Assembly: GCF_001911425.1 (NCBI RefSeq) | Contig: NZ_MPPL01000001.1 | Location: 2,599,466 to 2,663,465 of the forward strand | DNA: 64,000 bases | Reading direction: 5' to 3' | Source: Mucilaginibacter polytrichastri | GTDB lineage: Bacteria > Bacteroidota > Bacteroidia > Sphingobacteriales > Sphingobacteriaceae | Shown here: one piece after another, positions 53,423-62,113 of the stretch | How positions within the stretch are numbered: position 1 is the first letter of the stretch | Layout of the letters: each line of letters opens with the position of its first letter | Program-made: the position numbers and the translations under genes | The notes under the pieces: generated by a model | Seen by the model: the letters and a program-made list of their open reading frames with translations, nothing else | Databases searched by the model: none | Told to the model about the DNA's origin: nothing

Positions 53423-53765
53423 GCTTTAAATATATTACAGGGTGAAACTCAATGATGCGCTAGCCTAGTATAGATAATGCCTTATATTACAGGGTATAAG
53501 CTTAGCCAATATCGGAATTACATGCCATATTTTAATTAACTGAACGTTCGTTAATTAAAATTAATTTTTGATGTAAATTGTTCGATAACGATACAACTTT
53601 ACGTTAACGATACATAATTCCATAAAAAAGCGATTAAATATTAATAACACCCTGTCCCCAACATTAAATTAGGCCATCTTACCAAATAATGATACGCCCA
53701 TTGCCCCGAATGGTGGGGTTGCAGTATTACCACAAGCTGCCAGTATTTCATTTTAGGATAGAATA
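53423..53765. other. Intergenic regulatory region upstream of the permease gene
   Basis: 343 nt, no gene. Visible structure: the 12-bp inverted repeat at 53529-53561; a direct repeat TAACGATACA at 53586-53595 and 53605-53614 (19 bp apart); a 13-nt direct repeat TATATTACAGGGT at 53431-53443 and 53483-53495. No TAnnTTTG box recognised on the minus strand close to the permease start. Confidence 0.6.
53529..53561. promoter_or_regulatory. Palindromic site, candidate operator
   Basis: Arms ATTTTAATTAAC (53529-53540) and GTTAATTAAAAT (53550-53561) are perfect reverse complements, 9-nt centre TGAACGTTC that itself includes the palindrome GAACGTTC. No T-run, so not a terminator. Probably a binding site for a dimeric regulator. 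Confidence 0.55.
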
Positions 53766-54836
53766 TTATGCCCATGCCTTGCGCAAAAATCGCAACCAGT
53801 TACCATGCATCATGTTTTCAATATCCAACTGGTTATAACCGCGCTTTTCAAACAGTGTAATGAATTTCTGCAAATCACTTATAGTTTCCAGGTCATAAGG
53901 GCATTGTTCACGGCCAAAGGCACCATCCAAATCAGTACCCATCCCAACATGCAGCGTATTACCGGCTAACTGGCAAATATGGTCAATATGATTTACGGCA
54001 ACTTCGAGATTGCAGTTCATACCAATGGGCGTTGATACGCCCCGCTCCCAGCCCGGCACCATCATCCAGGCATCAAGTGCGGCTCCTATAACCGCGCCAC
54101 GGCCAATCAGTGCTTTAATCTGCTCATCGCTGTACTGGCGGTTATGGTTCACCAAGGCCCGGCAATTGTTATGGCTGGCCCAAACATGGCCGTTAAAATG
54201 ATCTAAGGCTTCCCAAAAGCTATCATCGCATAAATGCGTTGCATCCAGGATGATGTTCAGGCGCTCCATTTCTCTCAGCAAGGCATGGCCGGTTTCGCCC
54301 ATAAAGCCGATGGCATCGGTGCCCTGTGCATAGCGCCCCGGGCCATAATGAGCAGGGCCAACAGCCCGTAAACCAGATTGATATGCTGTTTCCAGATAAC
54401 TGATATCTACAATAGAATCGGCACCTTCCAAACTCAAAATATAGCCAACAGGTTTATGCGCATTAGGTGTGCCGTCGTTCCACAACACCAAATGATCTTC
54501 CAGCGTTTTAAGGTTATTCACCTGCACCATTTCGCCGCAGGCTTCCATGGCTTTATACCAAGCTAATTGCCCCTGTGTTTGCGCCCAGGCCTGTTGCGGC
54601 GAATGCCAGCCGGGTAGTTTATTACCGGGTGCCACAAAGCGGGCTATCTGCGTAGCCACCACTAAACCGATATTACCCTTACGTAATTCGGGTAGCGTTA
54701 CGGTTGCTTTAGCACGATCCGGCCTGTCTATTAAGCCTTGTTCGCGTTGGTTAATAGCCTCAACTGGTTCCCGCAGATCGCGGTTCCACTCCAGGGCATT
54801 CATGCTAAGATCAAGGTGGGCGTCTATAATAAACAT
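53766..54836 (-). CDS. Membrane-dipeptidase-type peptidase (family M19)
   Basis: 356 aa from ATG 54836 (a TTG one codon upstream is ignored). Renal-dipeptidase fold: metal ligands in IDAHLDL (His, Asp), SLEGAD (Glu), LDATHLCDDSFW (His) and VWASHNNCRAL (His); the second shell Asp in VGMGTDLDGAFG. No signal peptide, so probably cytoplasmic. M19 enzymes cleave dipeptides, many with a D-residue at the C-terminal position. The stop codon of the preceding gene overlaps its start (TGATG), implying coupled translation. Confidence 0.93.
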   Translation of the reverse strand: MFIIDAHLDLSMNALEWNRDLREPVEAINQREQGLIDRPDRAKATVTLPELRKGNIGLVVATQIARFVAPGNKLPGWHSPQQAWAQTQGQLAWYKAMEACGEMVQVNNLKTLEDHLVLWNDGTPNAHKPVGYILSLEGADSIVDISYLETAYQSGLRAVGPAHYGPGRYAQGTDAIGFMGETGHALLREMERLNIILDATHLCDDSFWEALDHFNGHVWASHNNCRALVNHNRQYSDEQIKALIGRGAVIGAALDAWMMVPGWERGVSTPIGMNCNLEVAVNHIDHICQLAGNTLHVGMGTDLDGAFGREQCPYDLETISDLQKFITLFEKRGYNQLDIENMMHGNWLRFLRKAWA

Positions 54837-55957
54837 CAAACAGTTATTTTACGGTCGCGGGCAAGATTAAGCCACTCGCCGGTTATTTTATTATCTTCAA
54901 TAGTAATTACACGCTCGTAAGCGGCTACAGTTGGGCAAATGTGGTATGGCAAGCCATATAATACATCGCCCGGTTTATACGTATGGCCTTTACCTGCTTC
55001 CATTACCAAATGCTCTTCGCTCTGACTGATGGGTTGCAGATCGGGTGCGTTTAAAAACCGTACCCGCTTATCCAGCGGACTTTCGGCCGTTATGGATTTA
55101 TGCCCCAGATCTAAACAGATCTTAGTTTCATCGGGTAAAGAAATTACACGGGTTATTACCAACGCTGCCGGTATAAAATCTTGCTCGGTAAATGCTTCGT
55201 TATAGCCTGCATCCCAATAAACAAATGTACCGGGGCTACACTCTAAGCCTTCCTGAGCTGCATAAAATGGAAACGTTGGCGATCCGCCAGCAACAATTAA
55301 TGGTTTAGCAACGCCTAGTTTTTCAATATCAGCCTGTAATTTTAATACGGTTGCTAATATTGCTTCGCTTTTTATGGTTCTTATATCAAACTCAGGTTCG
55401 TGAATATGGCCATCATAAGCATGCAGACCTACAGGTTTAATACCTTTTAAAAGATTAGCCGCTACATATAATTCAATAGCTTTTTCACCCGGTGCAATCC
55501 CGGTGCGGTTCATCCCTACATTTAAATCGATATATACATGAATTTGCAAACCCTTTGCTAAAGCTTCGACAGATATGGCTTCTGCAGCGGGCAGGTTATC
55601 AATTAAACATGCATATTTTGTAGCCGGATATTTTTCGATCAAATTAATTAACCGCTTTAACTTAGGCCCAACATGTTGATAAGCCAGCAATACATCGGGC
55701 GCATTACACATGCCCAATAGTTCGGCTTCGGCAATGGTGGCGCATTTAAACTTAGTAATACCCGCTTCCATTTGCAGCAGTACAGGTTCTTTGCTCTTGT
55801 GTGTTTTTATGTGTGTGCGCAAGCGCGAAACATCATTAACCATATTTACAGCCACATCAATATTATACCGTACATTATCCGGATAAACTACCAATGCAGG
55901 AGAATCAAGCCGGTCCATATCATCTATAGTATACCAATCTTCTGATGAATCGCTCAT
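54836..55957 (-). CDS. D-threonine aldolase/D-serine dehydratase-like PLP enzyme
   Basis: 373 aa. Alanine-racemase-type N-terminal barrel: LDSPALVVYPDNVRYNI, RTHIKTHKSKEP (PLP Lys), YIDLNVGMNRTGI, GLHAYDGHIHEPE, SPTFPFYAAQEGLECSPGTF. C-terminal D-Ser dehydratase-like domain with the metal-site YHICPTVAAYER. Enzymes of this family (DSD1/D-TA) cleave or deaminate D-3-hydroxy amino acids. Exact reaction unclear. Its start overlaps the RidA stop (TAATG) and its end overlaps the dipeptidase start, so three genes are tightly linked. Confidence 0.92.
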   Translation of the reverse strand: MSDSSEDWYTIDDMDRLDSPALVVYPDNVRYNIDVAVNMVNDVSRLRTHIKTHKSKEPVLLQMEAGITKFKCATIAEAELLGMCNAPDVLLAYQHVGPKLKRLINLIEKYPATKYACLIDNLPAAEAISVEALAKGLQIHVYIDLNVGMNRTGIAPGEKAIELYVAANLLKGIKPVGLHAYDGHIHEPEFDIRTIKSEAILATVLKLQADIEKLGVAKPLIVAGGSPTFPFYAAQEGLECSPGTFVYWDAGYNEAFTEQDFIPAALVITRVISLPDETKICLDLGHKSITAESPLDKRVRFLNAPDLQPISQSEEHLVMEAGKGHTYKPGDVLYGLPYHICPTVAAYERVITIEDNKITGEWLNLARDRKITV

Positions 55958-56421
55958 TATACTAATTCAAACATTGCTTCTATTTCAACCGGGATATTAT
56001 CTGGTAATGAGCCCATACCCACAGCACTACGTACGCCGATGCCGTTCTCTTTGCCCCATACTTTGGCAAACAGCTCGCTGCAACCATTAATTACATACGG
56101 GTGGCTTTCAAATTCTGGTACACAGTTTACCATACCTAATACTTTAATTACCCGCTTTATTTTACCAAAGCTGCCTATGTTTTTTTTAATGGTTGCCAAC
56201 ATAGCCAAGCCAACCTGCTGGGCGGCTTGCTTAGCTTCATCCATATCAAAGGCTTCGCCTACGCGGCCTATAATTAAGGTACCATCGCTTTGTACAGTAC
56301 CATGGCCAGATAGGTATAGGTATTTGCCATCAATTAAGCAGGGCTTGTAAACACCCAGCGGCGATGGTGCGGGTGGCAATTGTAAATTAAGGGCTTCGAA
56401 ATTCTGATCTGGTGTATTCAT
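55957..56421 (-). CDS. RidA family (YjgF/YER057c/UK114) protein
   Basis: 154 aa. Core strands: YKPCLIDGKYLYLSGHGTVQ, QAAQQVGLAMLATIKKNIGS, IKRVIKVLGMVNCVPEFESH, and the C-terminal RSAVGMGSLPDNIPVEIEAM with the conserved Arg. RidA enzymes hydrolyse reactive enamine/imine intermediates released by PLP enzymes such as serine dehydratases. It is the first gene of the operon with the PLP enzyme directly downstream, which fits this role. Confidence 0.93.
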   Translation of the reverse strand: MNTPDQNFEALNLQLPPAPSPLGVYKPCLIDGKYLYLSGHGTVQSDGTLIIGRVGEAFDMDEAKQAAQQVGLAMLATIKKNIGSFGKIKRVIKVLGMVNCVPEFESHPYVINGCSELFAKVWGKENGIGVRSAVGMGSLPDNIPVEIEAMFELV

Positions 56422-56514
56422 TGCATGTTAGTTTAACTTTTACAATAATACGCTTGTATTAAAACTTATCTCAACAAATATTTAATTTTAACTGTAATAC
56501 AAATATAAAGGCAC

Positions 56515-56545
56515 AAAAAAAGGCGTTCTGATTGCGCAGAACACC
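56515..56545 (-). terminator. Terminator downstream of the 31-aa candidate gene
   Basis: Stem GGCGTTCTG (56522-56530)/CAGAACACC (56537-56545) with one mismatch, ATTGCG loop; on the minus strand followed by TTTTTTT (complement of 56515-56521). It lies 22 nt after the stop of the small ORF and before the RidA operon. Confidence 0.8.
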
Positions 56546-56567
56546 TCAATAATTTTATGCTTATTAC

Positions 56568-56663
56568 TTAAACAAAGTAATGTACCATGGCAACGCAAAC
56601 AATGGTTACCAGTATAATGTACTGCAGTTTTTGTTCGATAGTGAGGGCGACAATAGTTTTCAT
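56568..56663 (-). CDS. Candidate small membrane protein, 31 aa
   Basis: Minus strand ATG 56663 to TAA 56568. The predicted peptide begins MKTIVALTIEQKLQYIILVT and continues IVCVAMVHYFV, one membrane helix after a short amphipathic start. Support: a purine-rich stretch AGAGAAGAAA directly before the ATG, unusual here where most genes lack a Shine-Dalgarno sequence, and its own intrinsic terminator 22 nt downstream. No family recognised, and length alone cannot prove coding. Confidence 0.5.
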   Translation of the reverse strand: MKTIVALTIEQKLQYIILVTIVCVAMVHYFV

Positions 56664-57009
56664 TTTCTTCTCTGGTCTATTTCAAATATATATGCGTACC
56701 AGGCACATAGCAATAGGTTATATCATTTTTATAAAAATTTAAACATTTTCTGGTCTGTTTTGTACAAATTAAAATTTTGGATCTTATTTTCTTGCAAACA
56801 TTGTAACCAAACGGTTAAGATTACATGAAATTTTTATTTCATAAGCCAGTAAAAATGGGTGTTTTCACCCCCTTGTTTTTATGAATTCTTCTTGTTTATA
56901 TCAAAAAGTTGTTCTAAGTATATTTAAAAGCATAAAAGGTGTTTTTACCTCGCCCTGACGAGCCTATAGTGCTATTACCTACAAAAACCATTACTTTTGC
57001 AGCTATATT
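56664..57009. other. Intergenic region between the 31-aa candidate and mnmA
   Basis: 346 nt, AT-rich, no gene seen. A small hairpin GGGTG/CACCC (56857-56870) flanked by A- and T-runs could be a weak terminator. The mnmA -7 box is at its end. Confidence 0.5.
56992..56999 (+). promoter_or_regulatory. -7 element (TACTTTTG) of mnmA
   Basis: Exact TAnnTTTG, 10 nt before the ATG at 57010. No TTG at the expected -33 distance. Confidence 0.45.
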
Positions 57010-58098
57010 ATGAGTAAGCACGGAAGAATTTTAGTAGCCATGAGTGGTGGTGTTGATAGTTCGGTAGCATCGGTGATGCTGCATGAACAGGGCTATGAAG
57101 TTATCGGGCTTACCATGAAAACCTGGGATTATGCCTCAGCTGGCGGTAGCAGCAAGGAAACCGGCTGCTGTAGCCTGGATAGTATTAATGATGCCCGTGC
57201 CCTGGCCGTTGGCTATGGTTTCCCGCATTATATATTGGATATCCGCAGCGAATTTGGCGATTTTGTGATCGATAACTTTGTTGATGAATACCTGGCAGGC
57301 CGTACCCCAAACCCATGTGTTTTATGTAATACCCATATTAAATGGGATGCATTATTAAAACGTGCCGATAAACTGGATTGCGAATTTATTGCCACCGGGC
57401 ACTATGCCAACATCCGCCAGCACGATAATGGCCGTTATGTAATATCAAAAGGTAAAGACGAAAATAAAGATCAATCGTACGTGCTTTGGGGTGTATCGCA
57501 ACAAAACCTGGCGCGTACTAAGTTTCCGTTAGGCAGCTTTGCTAAATCAGAGATCCGCCAGATGGCTATGGATATGGGGCAGCTGGAGCTGGCTAATAAA
57601 AGCGAGAGCTACGAAATTTGCTTTGTGCCCGATAATGACTACCGCTCATTTTTACGCCATAAAGTTGAAGACCTTGACGAACGTATAGGCAAAGGTAATT
57701 TTGTGCTGGAAGATGGTACCGTGGTTGGTAAACACCAGGGTTATCCTTTTTACACCATTGGCCAGCGCAAAGGCTTAGGTATTGCTTTGGGCCATCCTAT
57801 GTTTGTTACCCGTATTGACCCTAACACCAATACTGTAGTATTAGGTACACAAAACGAACTGGAAAAAAAACAAGCCTGGGTTAAGAATTTAAACCTGGTT
57901 AAATACGCAAATATTAATGAGCCTTTGGAAGCTGTAACCAAAATACGCTACAAAGATGCCGGTGCGCAAAGTACTATACAACAATTTAACGACCACATGA
58001 AGGTTGACTTTTTACACAACGTATCGGGCATTGCACCGGGGCAGTCGGCTGTGTTTTATGAAGGCAACGACCTGCTTGGCGGTGGTTTCCTGATGTAA
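57010..58098 (+). CDS. mnmA: tRNA-specific 2-thiouridylase
   Basis: 362 aa. P-loop for ATP pyrophosphatase VAMSGGVDSSVASVML, the catalytic Cys pair in GRTPNPCVLCNTHIKWDALL and ESYEICFVPDNDYRSFL, and the tRNA-binding QRKGLGIALGHPMFVTRID. It adds sulphur to U34 of tRNA-Lys, -Glu and -Gln, with sulphur delivered by IscS/Tus-type partners encoded elsewhere. The length is standard. It is followed by topA after 132 nt. Confidence 0.97.
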   Translation: MSKHGRILVAMSGGVDSSVASVMLHEQGYEVIGLTMKTWDYASAGGSSKETGCCSLDSINDARALAVGYGFPHYILDIRSEFGDFVIDNFVDEYLAGRTPNPCVLCNTHIKWDALLKRADKLDCEFIATGHYANIRQHDNGRYVISKGKDENKDQSYVLWGVSQQNLARTKFPLGSFAKSEIRQMAMDMGQLELANKSESYEICFVPDNDYRSFLRHKVEDLDERIGKGNFVLEDGTVVGKHQGYPFYTIGQRKGLGIALGHPMFVTRIDPNTNTVVLGTQNELEKKQAWVKNLNLVKYANINEPLEAVTKIRYKDAGAQSTIQQFNDHMKVDFLHNVSGIAPGQSAVFYEGNDLLGGGFLM

Positions 58099-58230
58099 AA
58101 AGGATGTCTTATTACAGGGAGTGCTTACGCCTCCCAGTGGATTACTTTTAGGAATAAAATTTAATTAAAAACACGTATCAAAATTCGTGTTTCATTTTCT
58201 TTGTGTTTATTTGCAGAAAATCGACCATTA

Positions 58231-60558
58231 ATGGCAAAAAATTTACTGATAGTTGAATCACCGGCAAAGGCCAAAACCATAGAAGGATATCTGGGTAAAG
58301 ACTTCACTGTGAAGTCGAGCTACGGACACATCCGTGACCTGGTAAAATCTGAAGATGCCATAGATATAGCTCATAACTTTGAACAGAAGTATGAAATACC
58401 AGCCGATAAGAAACAAATAGTCAGCGAATTAAAGAAACTTGCTAAGGAGGCCGAAATGGTATGGCTAGCATCCGATGAGGACCGTGAGGGGGAAGCGATA
58501 TCATGGCACCTTTACGAAACTTTGGGATTAAAGGAAACCAATACCAAGCGCATTGTTTTCCATGAAATCACAAAGCCGGCCATTATGCGTGCCATTGAAA
58601 ACCCGCGTACCATTAACTACAACCTTGTAAATGCCCAACAGGCACGCCGGGTGTTAGACAGATTGGTAGGTTTCGAACTTTCGCCGGTTTTATGGAAAAA
58701 AGTAAAACCATCACTCTCTGCCGGTCGTGTACAATCTGTAGCCGTAAGGCTGGTTGTTGATCGCGAACGCGAGGTTAATAAGTTCCAGTCAGAAGCTGCA
58801 TTTCGTGTGGTAGCTATATTTGGTAAAGGCCGCGAGGCTTTTAAAGCCGAACTAGGCGAACGTTTTACCAAACAAGAAGACGCTGAAAAGTTTCTACAGG
58901 ATTGCATTGCTGCCATTTTTAACATTAAATCGTTAGAAACCAAGCCTGCTAAACGTTCACCTGCTGCCCCATTCACTACGTCTACCCTGCAACAGGAGGC
59001 CAGCCGTAAGCTTGGCTTTTCGGTATCACGTACCATGTCTGTAGCGCAAAAGCTATATGAATCTGGTAAGATCACCTATATGCGTACCGACTCAGTTAAT
59101 CTGTCTGACACTGCGCTTAACGCAGCAGCACAGGAGATCAATTCGGCTTATGGTGCGCAATACCATCAGTTAAGAAAATACAAAACCAAATCGGCAAGCG
59201 CACAGGAGGCTCACGAAGCCATCAGGCCAACTTATTTTAATGAGCACACTACCGACGGCGATCCGTCGGAAGTTCGCTTATACGACCTCATATGGAAGCG
59301 TGCGATAGCCTCACAAATGAGCGAGGCCCAGTTTGAGCGAACTGTAGCCAAAATTGGCATTTCGACCCGCTCCGAAGAGTTGGTTGCCAATGGCGAGGTA
59401 ATGAAGTTTGATGGTTTCCTGAAAGTATACCTCGAATCTGTTGATGAGGATGAGGATAGCCAGCAAGACGGCGATAATGCTATATTGCCGCCTTTAACCA
59501 AAGGCCAGCAACTGGCACTTACAGATATGACGGCTACCGAGCGTTTCTCTCGCCCACCGGCACGTTATACAGAGGCGAGCCTGGTAAAAAAATTAGAAGA
59601 ATTAGGCATAGGCCGTCCATCAACCTACGCCCCTACCATATCTACCATCCAAAACCGCGGTTACGTGGTTAAGGAAGAGCGCGAAGGCAAGCAACGTAAT
59701 TTTAGAGTTATGACGCTGAAGAACGGCGCCATCACCAAAGACGAAAAAACCGAAAATACCGGTGCCGAAAAAGGCAAGATGTTCCCTACTGATATTGGTG
59801 CTGTGGTAAATGACTTTTTGGTACAGCACTTTAACGGTATAGTAGATTTTCACTTTACCGCCAACGTAGAAAAGCAGTTTGACGATATTGCCCAGGGATT
59901 GGAAGAGTGGACCAAAATGATCCGCAAGTTCTACGACCCTTTTCATAAAGAGGTAGAATCGACCATATTAAATGCCGACCGCGCAAGCGGCGAGCGCGAA
60001 ATTGGGGTACACCCGGTATCTGGCAAAAAAATGTCGGTACGTATTGGCCGTTACGGTCCGTTTGTGCAAATAGGCGAAAGCGATGATGAAGAGAAAGTTT
60101 ACGCCAGCCTGCGTGCAGGCCAGATGATTGAGACCATCTCTTTAGAAGAAGCACTTGAGCTCTTTAAACTGCCTAAGAAAGCTGGTGTGTTTGAAGAAAA
60201 AGACATGACGGTTGCCATTGGTAAATTTGGCCCGTATATTCGCCATAATAGTGCATTTTACTCGTTGCCAAAGGGGATTGATCCATTAGAGGTTAGCGAA
60301 CAACAGGCCATTGACATTATTCTCGAAAAACGCAAAAAGGATGCTGAGAAGCTGATGAAAACGTTTGATGAGAACCCGGATATGAAAATATTGAACGGCA
60401 GATGGGGCCCGTATATCGAATTTGGCAAACTAAACGTTAAGATACCTAAAGGCAAAGAGCCGCTTGAACTTACTTATGAAGAGTGCAAGACCCTTGCCGA
60501 TGCAATGGAAAAAGAGCCCAAAAAAGCCGGCGCAAAGAAATTTGCAAAGAAGAAATAA
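58231..60558 (+). CDS. topA: DNA topoisomerase I (type IA)
   Basis: 775 aa from ATG 58231; the frame runs back to a TTG at 58201 that is not used. Toprim domain: LLIVESPAKAKTIEGYLGK with the catalytic Glu, and WLASDEDREGEAISWHLYET. Active-site Tyr in SGKITYMRTDSVNLS; AQEAHEAIRPT. Instead of zinc fingers the C-terminus has glycine-rich repeats (GRYGPFVQIG, GKFGPYIRHN, GRWGPYIEFGKLNVKIPKG) and a Lys-rich tail, as in many Bacteroidota. It relaxes negative supercoils. A small inverted repeat AAACACG/CGTGTTT (58169-58192) precedes it. Confidence 0.97.
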   Translation: MAKNLLIVESPAKAKTIEGYLGKDFTVKSSYGHIRDLVKSEDAIDIAHNFEQKYEIPADKKQIVSELKKLAKEAEMVWLASDEDREGEAISWHLYETLGLKETNTKRIVFHEITKPAIMRAIENPRTINYNLVNAQQARRVLDRLVGFELSPVLWKKVKPSLSAGRVQSVAVRLVVDREREVNKFQSEAAFRVVAIFGKGREAFKAELGERFTKQEDAEKFLQDCIAAIFNIKSLETKPAKRSPAAPFTTSTLQQEASRKLGFSVSRTMSVAQKLYESGKITYMRTDSVNLSDTALNAAAQEINSAYGAQYHQLRKYKTKSASAQEAHEAIRPTYFNEHTTDGDPSEVRLYDLIWKRAIASQMSEAQFERTVAKIGISTRSEELVANGEVMKFDGFLKVYLESVDEDEDSQQDGDNAILPPLTKGQQLALTDMTATERFSRPPARYTEASLVKKLEELGIGRPSTYAPTISTIQNRGYVVKEEREGKQRNFRVMTLKNGAITKDEKTENTGAEKGKMFPTDIGAVVNDFLVQHFNGIVDFHFTANVEKQFDDIAQGLEEWTKMIRKFYDPFHKEVESTILNADRASGEREIGVHPVSGKKMSVRIGRYGPFVQIGESDDEEKVYASLRAGQMIETISLEEALELFKLPKKAGVFEEKDMTVAIGKFGPYIRHNSAFYSLPKGIDPLEVSEQQAIDIILEKRKKDAEKLMKTFDENPDMKILNGRWGPYIEFGKLNVKIPKGKEPLELTYEECKTLADAMEKEPKKAGAKKFAKKK

Positions 60559-60590
60559 AGCATACAAAAAGACGGTTGTCTTACCAAAAT

Positions 60591-60628
60591 AAAATCGTCA
60601 TTGCTTTATGCTGCAATGGCGATTTTTT
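60591..60628 (+). terminator. Intrinsic terminator of topA
   Basis: 14-bp stem AAAATCGTCATTGC (60591-60604)/GCAATGGCGATTTT (60613-60626), one G-T pair, 8-nt loop, followed by TT. Confidence 0.85.
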
Positions 60629-60699
60629 AATTTAACGGCCTGGTAATAGTTAATAACAGGCCCATTAATAAACTAATAAACGGCGCAAGCCGTAAGCGT

Positions 60700-61104
60700 A
60701 TGAAAAAAGATTTGCCCAATAACATTGTACAAGATATAGCCATTGGTGTGGCGCTGGAAAAAGAATCTGCCGAAAGTAAGATCTGGTATGTTTACGTAAT
60801 TAACCTTAAAAATGAACCTATAGAAAATGTACTGATCACTTCGAAGGGGTATGGCGAAAAAAATGGTGAGCAGGTGAAAACCTCTGTGCTTCGCCATATG
60901 CTGCCAACGATAGAAGGCGGAGCTTTTGCGCTGATAGAACCCATTGATGAGGCAACTTTTGGCCTTACCAATGAGTACTGGCTAAGCTATTATATCGGTA
61001 AGGAAATCTTCGATAAGAAATTCATCTTCCTGCCAGAAAGTATCGTAGAATCTAACTTTATCCGCCTGCCTGTATTGAATAAGCCGGGTGTGATGATTAA
61101 GTAG
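60700..61104 (+). CDS. Conserved hypothetical protein, 134 aa
   Basis: Soluble protein beginning KKDLPNNIVQDIAIGVALEK, with alternating beta strands (KIWYVYVINLKNEPIENVLI, WLSYYIGKEIFDKKFIFLP) and an ending RLPVLNKPGVMIK. I recall similar proteins in Bacteroidota, sometimes mislabelled as a phenylalanyl-tRNA synthetase subunit, which the sequence does not support. Function unknown. Single gene between topA and the glycosyltransferase. Confidence 0.75.
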   Translation: MKKDLPNNIVQDIAIGVALEKESAESKIWYVYVINLKNEPIENVLITSKGYGEKNGEQVKTSVLRHMLPTIEGGAFALIEPIDEATFGLTNEYWLSYYIGKEIFDKKFIFLPESIVESNFIRLPVLNKPGVMIK

Positions 61105-61108
61105 TTTG

Positions 61109-61183
61109 GTTGTCTATTATCAGTTGTCTGTTGTCAGTGCCTTACAATTATATATTATGTGCCGACAACTGATAACAGACAAC
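61109..61183. repeat. Inverted-repeat intergenic element
   Basis: GTTGTCTATTATCAGTTGTC (61109-61128) and GACAACTGATAACAGACAAC (61164-61183) pair over 20 nt with one mismatch; 35-nt spacer. Sits between the convergent hypothetical and glycosyltransferase genes and could act as a transcription stop, but it has no long T-run. Likely a dispersed repeat. Confidence 0.6.
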
Positions 61184-61191
61184 CGACAACT

Positions 61192-61917
61192 TTATTTAGC
61201 TTTAAACAACCCGTATTTCAGAATACAGTATATAGCCCTTACACCATCCTTCCAGCCAATCTTTTTACCTTCTTCGTAAGTACGGCCATAATATGATATC
61301 CCTACCTCATACAATCGCAGTTTAGGCACACGCGATAGCTTAATGGTTACCTCGGGTTCAAAACCAAAGCGTTGTTCTGTTAATTGGATAGACTGAATTA
61401 ATTTGGTATCGAACAATTTATAGCAGGTTTCCATATCCGTAAGGTTCATATTAGCGAACATATTGGAGGCAAAAGTTAACCAGCGGTTACCTATTGTGTG
61501 CCAAAAAAACAAGATGCGGTGCGGATTGCTCCCCATAAAACGCGAGCCATAAACAACGTCGGCAAAGCCGTTACAAATAGGTTTCAGCATGTCATTATAT
61601 TCATGCGGGTCATACTCCAAATCGGCATCCTGTATAATCAGGTAATCGCCGGTGGCATGGGCAATACCGGTATGCAGGGCTGCACCTTTACCCTTATTAA
61701 CTTCGTGCTTATAATACTGGATATTAAGATCGGGGTTTTGCTGGCGATAATTGTTAATTGCAGCCTCCGTTTCATCTTTAGAACAATCATTAACAATGAT
61801 CACTTCTTTCTCAATATCATCAATTAATTCAACTGCCTTTATCTTATCTAATATTAAATGAATAGTTCGGGCTTCATTATAAGCAGGTATTACAATTGAC
61901 AACTTGTTTATTTTCAT
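61192..61917 (-). CDS. Family 2 glycosyltransferase (polyprenyl-phosphate sugar transferase-like)
   Basis: 241 aa. GT-A fold: KLSIVIPAYNEARTIHLILD, VIIVNDCSKDET, GKGAALHTGIAHATGDYLII, the DXD region QDADLEYDP, and YGSRFMGSNPHRI. C-terminal EVGISYYGRTYEEGKKIGWK is typical of the DPM1/Ppm1 group that transfers a hexose to polyprenyl phosphate. No membrane helices in the tail. Sugar donor and role (glycolipid or surface polysaccharide) not known. Confidence 0.9.
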   Translation of the reverse strand: MKINKLSIVIPAYNEARTIHLILDKIKAVELIDDIEKEVIIVNDCSKDETEAAINNYRQQNPDLNIQYYKHEVNKGKGAALHTGIAHATGDYLIIQDADLEYDPHEYNDMLKPICNGFADVVYGSRFMGSNPHRILFFWHTIGNRWLTFASNMFANMNLTDMETCYKLFDTKLIQSIQLTEQRFGFEPEVTIKLSRVPKLRLYEVGISYYGRTYEEGKKIGWKDGVRAIYCILKYGLFKAK

Positions 61918-62113
61918 AGATATATGTTAATGTACAATTCTGTTTATTGTTAACTATATTATAACAATAATATGGCTGTTAAATTATAAATTTTATGATA
62001 AACATGCATATTATCATTTTTACACATATTTCACCATTTTTCTGGTGCCATATCTGTTGTTACAATTAAGCGCAAAAAACACTAATTTGCATTCATATCA
62101 TCTAAAAATCCCC

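Noticed and set aside
58169..58192. AAACACG/CGTGTTT inverted repeat before topA as a firm operator
   Set aside because: Only 7 bp arms with a 10-nt loop; could be chance, so it is mentioned only within the topA entry.
58617..59075. 152-aa frame antisense to topA
   Set aside because: Shadow frame; topA is unambiguous.
60700..61104. Annotation of the 134-aa protein as a phenylalanyl-tRNA synthetase subunit
   Set aside because: None of the synthetase motifs are present and it is far too short.
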